Assembly: GCF_042666615.1 (NCBI RefSeq)
Contig: NZ_JBHTDD010000012.1
Location: 127,639-191,638, forward strand
Direction of reading: 5' to 3'
Source of the DNA: KBS50 sp042666615
GTDB taxonomy: Bacteria; Actinomycetota; Actinomycetes; Mycobacteriales; Micromonosporaceae
Length of the DNA stretch: 64,000 nucleotides
A model generated the notes under the pieces. It saw nothing but the letters and a program-made list of their open reading frames with translations, made no database searches and had not been told where the DNA came from. Both the position numbers and the translations under genes were made by a program. How positions within the stretch are numbered: the first letter of the stretch is position 1; each line of letters begins with the position of its first letter. This document shows positions 60,790 through 64,000 of the stretch, one piece after another.

Positions 60790-62367
60790 ATGCGTGTGTT
60801 GGCAGGCGGGATGAGCGCGTACGCCCGTCGCTTCGGGGGGCGTACGGCGTTGACAACGGGGGCCGGCTCCCAGACCTTCGCCGAGTTGGTCACCGCCGGC
60901 CACCGGTTCGGCGACGGGCTGCGGTCGATGGGGATCCGGCCCGGCGACCGGGTGGCGGTGCTGTCGCACAACCGGGCCGAGGTGGTCCAGTGCTGGCTGG
61001 GGCTGGAGGCGCACGGATTCGTCCGGGTGGTGCTGCACAGTCATTTCGACATGGGTCTGCACGCCGACCTGATCGACCGCACCGAGGCGCGTGTGGTGGT
61101 GTTCGACACCCGGTTCGGCGCGCAACTGTCGGCGTACAAGGCCCTCCTGGGGTCGGTCCGGGTGTTCGTCGCGATCGGTGACGACCCGCCCGACTGGGCA
61201 GTGCCGTTCGCCTCGGTCCAGGCGGCCGGCTCCCCGGACGACCCCGGAATCGATCTCGACGAGGACGATCCCGTATGTGTCCAGCCCACCACCGGGACCA
61301 CCGGTACGCCGAAGCCGTGGACCTTCACCCACCGGTCATGGCGCGGTTGGGTGCAGCAGAACCTGTACCACCTGGACACCTTCGCACCCGACCTGCCCTC
61401 GGTCGGCCCGCAGGATGTCAACCTGCACGTGCACGCGCTGCAGTGGGCCAGCGGCGCCCAGACCCTCTACCCGTACCTGCTGCGCGGGGCCCGGACCGTC
61501 CTGCTCGACGACGAGGTGTTCGATCCCGGCGTGGTGGTGGACACCATCATCGGCGAGGGGGTGACCGGTGTCCTGCTACCGGCGCCGATGCTGACCCCGG
61601 TGCTGGACCTGGTCGAGGCACGGGGTGGCATCCCGCACCAGCTCCGCCGGTTGGTCATCTTCTTCGCCACCCCGGAGTTGCTGCGCCGCACCACCGAACT
61701 GCTCGGACCGGTGTGGTGCCACGGGTTCGGCTCCACGGAGCAGGGGGCGGTAACCACCCGGCTGCTGGCCCACGAGGCCATGAACGGGCACCCCGGACTG
61801 CTGTCCAGCGTGGGCCGACCGGCCAGCCCGTTCCTCGAGGTCGCGATCATGGACGAGCGCGGCGAGCCGGTCGCCCCCGGCGAGGTCGGTGAGATCGTTG
61901 TTCGTAGCGCGATGTCGGACAGCGGCTACTGGGGCTCCCCCGATCGCACCGCCGACGCGTTCTTCGCCGACGGCTGGTTCCGCCCGCTCGACCTGGGCTA
62001 CCTGGACGACGACGGCTTCCTGTACTACGTCGACCGGGCGAAGGACCGCATCGTCACCGCCGCCGGCGTCGTCTACCCGCACCTGGTCGAGGAGGCGGTG
62101 CTGCGCCACCCGGCGGTGGCGGGGTGCGGGGTGGTGGGGTTGGACACGGCACACGGGCGGGAGGTGGTGGCGGCCGTACGGCTCAAGGCCGGTTCGGTGA
62201 ACACGACGGAACTGGTCGAGGAGATCGCCACGGCGGCGCGACCGGGCCTCCGGCCGCACGAGCGGCCACACCGCATCGTGGTGATGACGGACCTGCCCAC
62301 CGTGCTCGGCGGTGCCAAGGTCCGCCGGGACCTGCTGCGGGAACGGCTCGAATCGGTGTCGACGTGA
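60790..62367 (+). CDS. AMP-binding acyl/aryl-CoA-synthetase-like enzyme
   Basis: A 525-residue ANL-superfamily adenylating enzyme. The P-loop is PTTGTTGTPKPWTFTH (about 166-181), with GTPK followed by Pro where most members have Gly. A5 is HGFGSTEQG, A7 FRPLDLGYL, A8 YYVDRAKDRIVTAAGVVYPHLVE, and the C-terminal lysine lies in LGGAKVRRDLL. It therefore has the residues needed to adenylate a carboxylic acid. The start ATG 60790 follows a GAGGAGG site. It overlaps the next adenylating gene by four bases (GTGA), and the two must be co-expressed. Substrate unknown. Confidence 0.9.
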   Translation: MRVLAGGMSAYARRFGGRTALTTGAGSQTFAELVTAGHRFGDGLRSMGIRPGDRVAVLSHNRAEVVQCWLGLEAHGFVRVVLHSHFDMGLHADLIDRTEARVVVFDTRFGAQLSAYKALLGSVRVFVAIGDDPPDWAVPFASVQAAGSPDDPGIDLDEDDPVCVQPTTGTTGTPKPWTFTHRSWRGWVQQNLYHLDTFAPDLPSVGPQDVNLHVHALQWASGAQTLYPYLLRGARTVLLDDEVFDPGVVVDTIIGEGVTGVLLPAPMLTPVLDLVEARGGIPHQLRRLVIFFATPELLRRTTELLGPVWCHGFGSTEQGAVTTRLLAHEAMNGHPGLLSSVGRPASPFLEVAIMDERGEPVAPGEVGEIVVRSAMSDSGYWGSPDRTADAFFADGWFRPLDLGYLDDDGFLYYVDRAKDRIVTAAGVVYPHLVEEAVLRHPAVAGCGVVGLDTAHGREVVAAVRLKAGSVNTTELVEEIATAARPGLRPHERPHRIVVMTDLPTVLGGAKVRRDLLRERLESVST

Positions 62368-63821
62368 CCGGGACGGCTCGTCAACGGGTGGGTCGGTCGG
62401 GTGGCGCGGGCCCGGTCGTCGCCGGTGCCGGCCACCGGGCCGCTCTGCTGGCCGCCGGGGATCGGCCGGTGCTGATCGATCCGGACGGCCGGCGGCGCTC
62501 CGGCCTGGACCTCGCCGAGCGGGTGGACCGGCTGACCGGAGCGTTGTCAGTCAGCGGGTTGGCGGGCCGCCGGATCGGACTGTGGTACCGCAACAGCGTG
62601 GCCGCCGTCGAGGCGTTCCTGGCCGTCGAGTGGCTCGGCGGCACTCGCGTACCCGTCGATCCCGGCGCCCCGGCGGCGGAGGCCCGGGCCGTCTTCGAGG
62701 CCGCCGACGTGGACCTCGTCCTCGCGGACGCCGAGCACGCCACGCTGCTGCCGGGCGCCGTGACACACGACGACGAGCAGCCGCTCGGCGGCGTGGCGTA
62801 CTGGCCGGCCGTGCCGGTCGACCCACGGCGCGCGCTGCTGCTCTACCCCCGGCAGGTGCTCGACGGCCAGTTGCTCGCGGTGCCGATCTCGTACGCCAAC
62901 TGGGCCGAGACGATGCGTGTGAACCTGGCGCTCTACCGCGGCGGCCGATACGGACCGCCGGTTGACCAGGACGACGTGTTCCTGACGGTGCAGCAGCTCA
63001 TGCACGGGACCGGCATGCTCGGCACCTTTCCGTTCCTGCTGCTCGGCCTGCCCCAGGTCGTGCTGGGGCGGTTCGATCCGGCGGCGGCGCTCGACGCGAT
63101 GGACCGGTTCGGCGTCACCAGCACCATGCTGGTTTCCGGAATGCTGCCGCCACTCACCAGCGCCGCCGGGAGCGGGAACGGGGCATCCGGACGCGGGACG
63201 TCGCTACGGCGGGTGCTCTACGGTGGGGCACCGCTGCCGGCAGCGACGGTGCGGGCCGCGCTTGACTCATTCGGCCCGGTGCTGGTTCAGGTGTACGGCC
63301 GGTTGGAGGGCGGCTGGCCGATCAGCGTGCTCGGCACCGACGCGCACGCTCGGATCCTGGCTGGGGACGACGCCCTGGTCACCAGCTGCGGACGCCCGGT
63401 CGACGAGGTACGGACCCGGGTCGACCCCGACACCGGAGAGTTGTCCGTGCGCACTCCGATGGCCGTCCACGAGTACACCGACCACGACGGCTGGTGCTCA
63501 CTCGGCGATGTGGTCAGCCGCGACGACAATGGCTACCTGTTCCACCGCGGTCGACTGGACGGCATGATCAACAATGGATACCACGTGTACCCCGGTGAGG
63601 TTGAACAGGCGCTGCGCCAGTTGCCGGAGGTGGCCGACGCCCGGGTGGTCGGCGAGCCCGACCCGCGACGCGGGCAGCGGGTCGTCGCGTACGTGATGCC
63701 GCGCGCCGGCGGGGACGACGCTCTCGCGACGCGACTCCGTGCCCAGCTTCGGCAGCGACTCGCCGGTTACAAGGTCCCGGAACGGATCGACATCGTCACC
63801 ACGTTCCCACCGCTCGGCTGA
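62364..63821 (+). CDS. degenerate AMP-binding protein lacking P-loop and C-terminal lysine
   Basis: A 485-residue ANL-fold protein with a normal frame (LDLAERVDRLTGALSVSGL, RIGLWYRNSVAAVEAFLAVEWLGGTRVPVDPGA, YTDHDGWCSLGDVVSR, GRLDGMINNGYHVYPGEVEQALRQLPEVADARVVG). Where the ATP-binding loop (TSGTTGxPKG) belongs it reads LLLYPRQVLDGQLLAVPISYANW (158-180). The A5 YGxTE is YGRLE. The protein stops at VTTFPPLG, just before the usual catalytic-lysine segment. It is probably unable to adenylate and may be a structural or regulatory partner of the intact enzyme encoded upstream, with which it overlaps by four bases. The reading frame is intact, so it is not an ordinary pseudogene. Confidence 0.85.
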   Translation: MTGTARQRVGRSGGAGPVVAGAGHRAALLAAGDRPVLIDPDGRRRSGLDLAERVDRLTGALSVSGLAGRRIGLWYRNSVAAVEAFLAVEWLGGTRVPVDPGAPAAEARAVFEAADVDLVLADAEHATLLPGAVTHDDEQPLGGVAYWPAVPVDPRRALLLYPRQVLDGQLLAVPISYANWAETMRVNLALYRGGRYGPPVDQDDVFLTVQQLMHGTGMLGTFPFLLLGLPQVVLGRFDPAAALDAMDRFGVTSTMLVSGMLPPLTSAAGSGNGASGRGTSLRRVLYGGAPLPAATVRAALDSFGPVLVQVYGRLEGGWPISVLGTDAHARILAGDDALVTSCGRPVDEVRTRVDPDTGELSVRTPMAVHEYTDHDGWCSLGDVVSRDDNGYLFHRGRLDGMINNGYHVYPGEVEQALRQLPEVADARVVGEPDPRRGQRVVAYVMPRAGGDDALATRLRAQLRQRLAGYKVPERIDIVTTFPPLG

Positions 63822-63854
63822 GCACACCCACTCGCGCACCAGCGCAGCGAACAG

Positions 63855-63908
63855 ACGACGGGCCCCTCGGCAACGCGTAGCGCGTTGGCGAGAGGCCCTT
63901 GCCGTCGT
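63855..63908. terminator. hairpin terminator between convergent genes
   Basis: An imperfect inverted repeat, starting ACGACGG and ending CCGTCGT, with inner complementary segments (CTCGGCAACGCG and CGTTGGCGAG) around a short loop. It sits between the stop of the degenerate AMP-binding gene (63821) and the stop of the convergent partial gene (63914). GC-rich and without a U-tract, typical for actinomycetes. Confidence 0.75.
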
Positions 63909-63911
63909 GGG

Positions 63912-64000
63912 TCAGCTGTTCCACTGCTCGGCGACCAGGTCAGCGGCCTGGCTCTCCCACTGCGCGTACTTGTCCGGGTACGCCGACACCTGCACCGTCT
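63912..64000 (-). CDS. C-terminal end of an unidentified protein (cut by window edge)
   Basis: A minus-strand frame enters from the right edge and ends at a TGA at 63912-63914. Only the last 28 residues are visible: TVQVSAYPDKYAQWESQAA, then DLVAEQWNS. The sequence is hydrophilic and helical. This is too short to assign a family. Its position after a clear terminator hairpin supports it as a genuine gene end. Confidence 0.6.
   Translation of the reverse strand, partial: TVQVSAYPDKYAQWESQAADLVAEQWNS

Noticed and set aside
63822..63911. Extension of the degenerate AMP-binding gene beyond 63821 by frameshift to recover the catalytic lysine segment
   Set aside because: No reading of the following bases in any frame resembles the GK-R-L end of the family; a terminator hairpin begins about 35 bases later.

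Overview
The window comes from a high-GC actinomycete. The codon bias, the GTG/TTG starts, the MoxR-DUF58-DUF4350-DUF4129-SpoIIM-RDD membrane cluster, a snapalysin, a LAL regulator, a SigE-type sigma factor and IdeR/DtxR-like iron boxes together point to Micromonosporaceae (probably Micromonospora). This is an inference from gene content; no database was consulted. No rRNA, tRNA, CRISPR array, complete insertion sequence or phage gene was seen.

Layout. 0-10.5 kb: the 5' end of an MFS exporter divergent from an ArsR/DUF5937 regulator, a small two-gene unit, three LysE-type exporters (one beside an Lrp regulator), a membrane protein and a large FAD/Fe-S glycolate- or D-lactate-type dehydrogenase. 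10.6-17.8 kb: a tightly coupled MoxR ATPase cluster with convergent SpoIIM and RDD membrane proteins. 17.9-22 kb: smpB, whose start codon looks damaged, then a multicopper oxidase/beta-rich protein/MFS operon on the minus strand. 22.2-25.1 kb: a LAL-type LuxR regulator. 25.1-32.1 kb: a mixed zone with a SigE-type sigma factor and its membrane partner, a CopB-like P-type ATPase behind a CsoR-like operator, a Nudix hydrolase, and three eroded gene remnants (FtsX permease, PI-PLC, S1 protease). 32.2-36.2 kb: two large secreted proteins, a DUF6351 protein and a glycoside hydrolase with a bulb-lectin tail.

36.5-47.1 kb is a sugar-utilisation locus: an aldolase divergent from a GntR/UTRA regulator, then a CUT1 ABC importer (binding protein, two permeases, ATPase), a CehA/McbA PHP hydrolase and a GH38 alpha-mannosidase. 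A shared TGTC(C/A)TGACA palindrome in front of gntR and in front of the importer is the likely operator. It reads as uptake and cleavage of an alpha-mannoside.

47.2-64 kb: a snapalysin protease, an eIF2B-like protein, an AraC regulator, an MFS transporter and a HIBADH-type reductase lead into an apparently iron-controlled locus. A 919-residue adenylation-carrier-acyltransferase_3 protein and an FbpABC-type ferric importer diverge from a 109-bp gap with two IdeR-like boxes. After a sirtuin and a second AraC regulator come two overlapping acyl-adenylating genes; the second has lost the ATP-loop and the catalytic-lysine motifs. The divergent iron-boxed pair and the degenerate adenylation pair are the most unusual content here.
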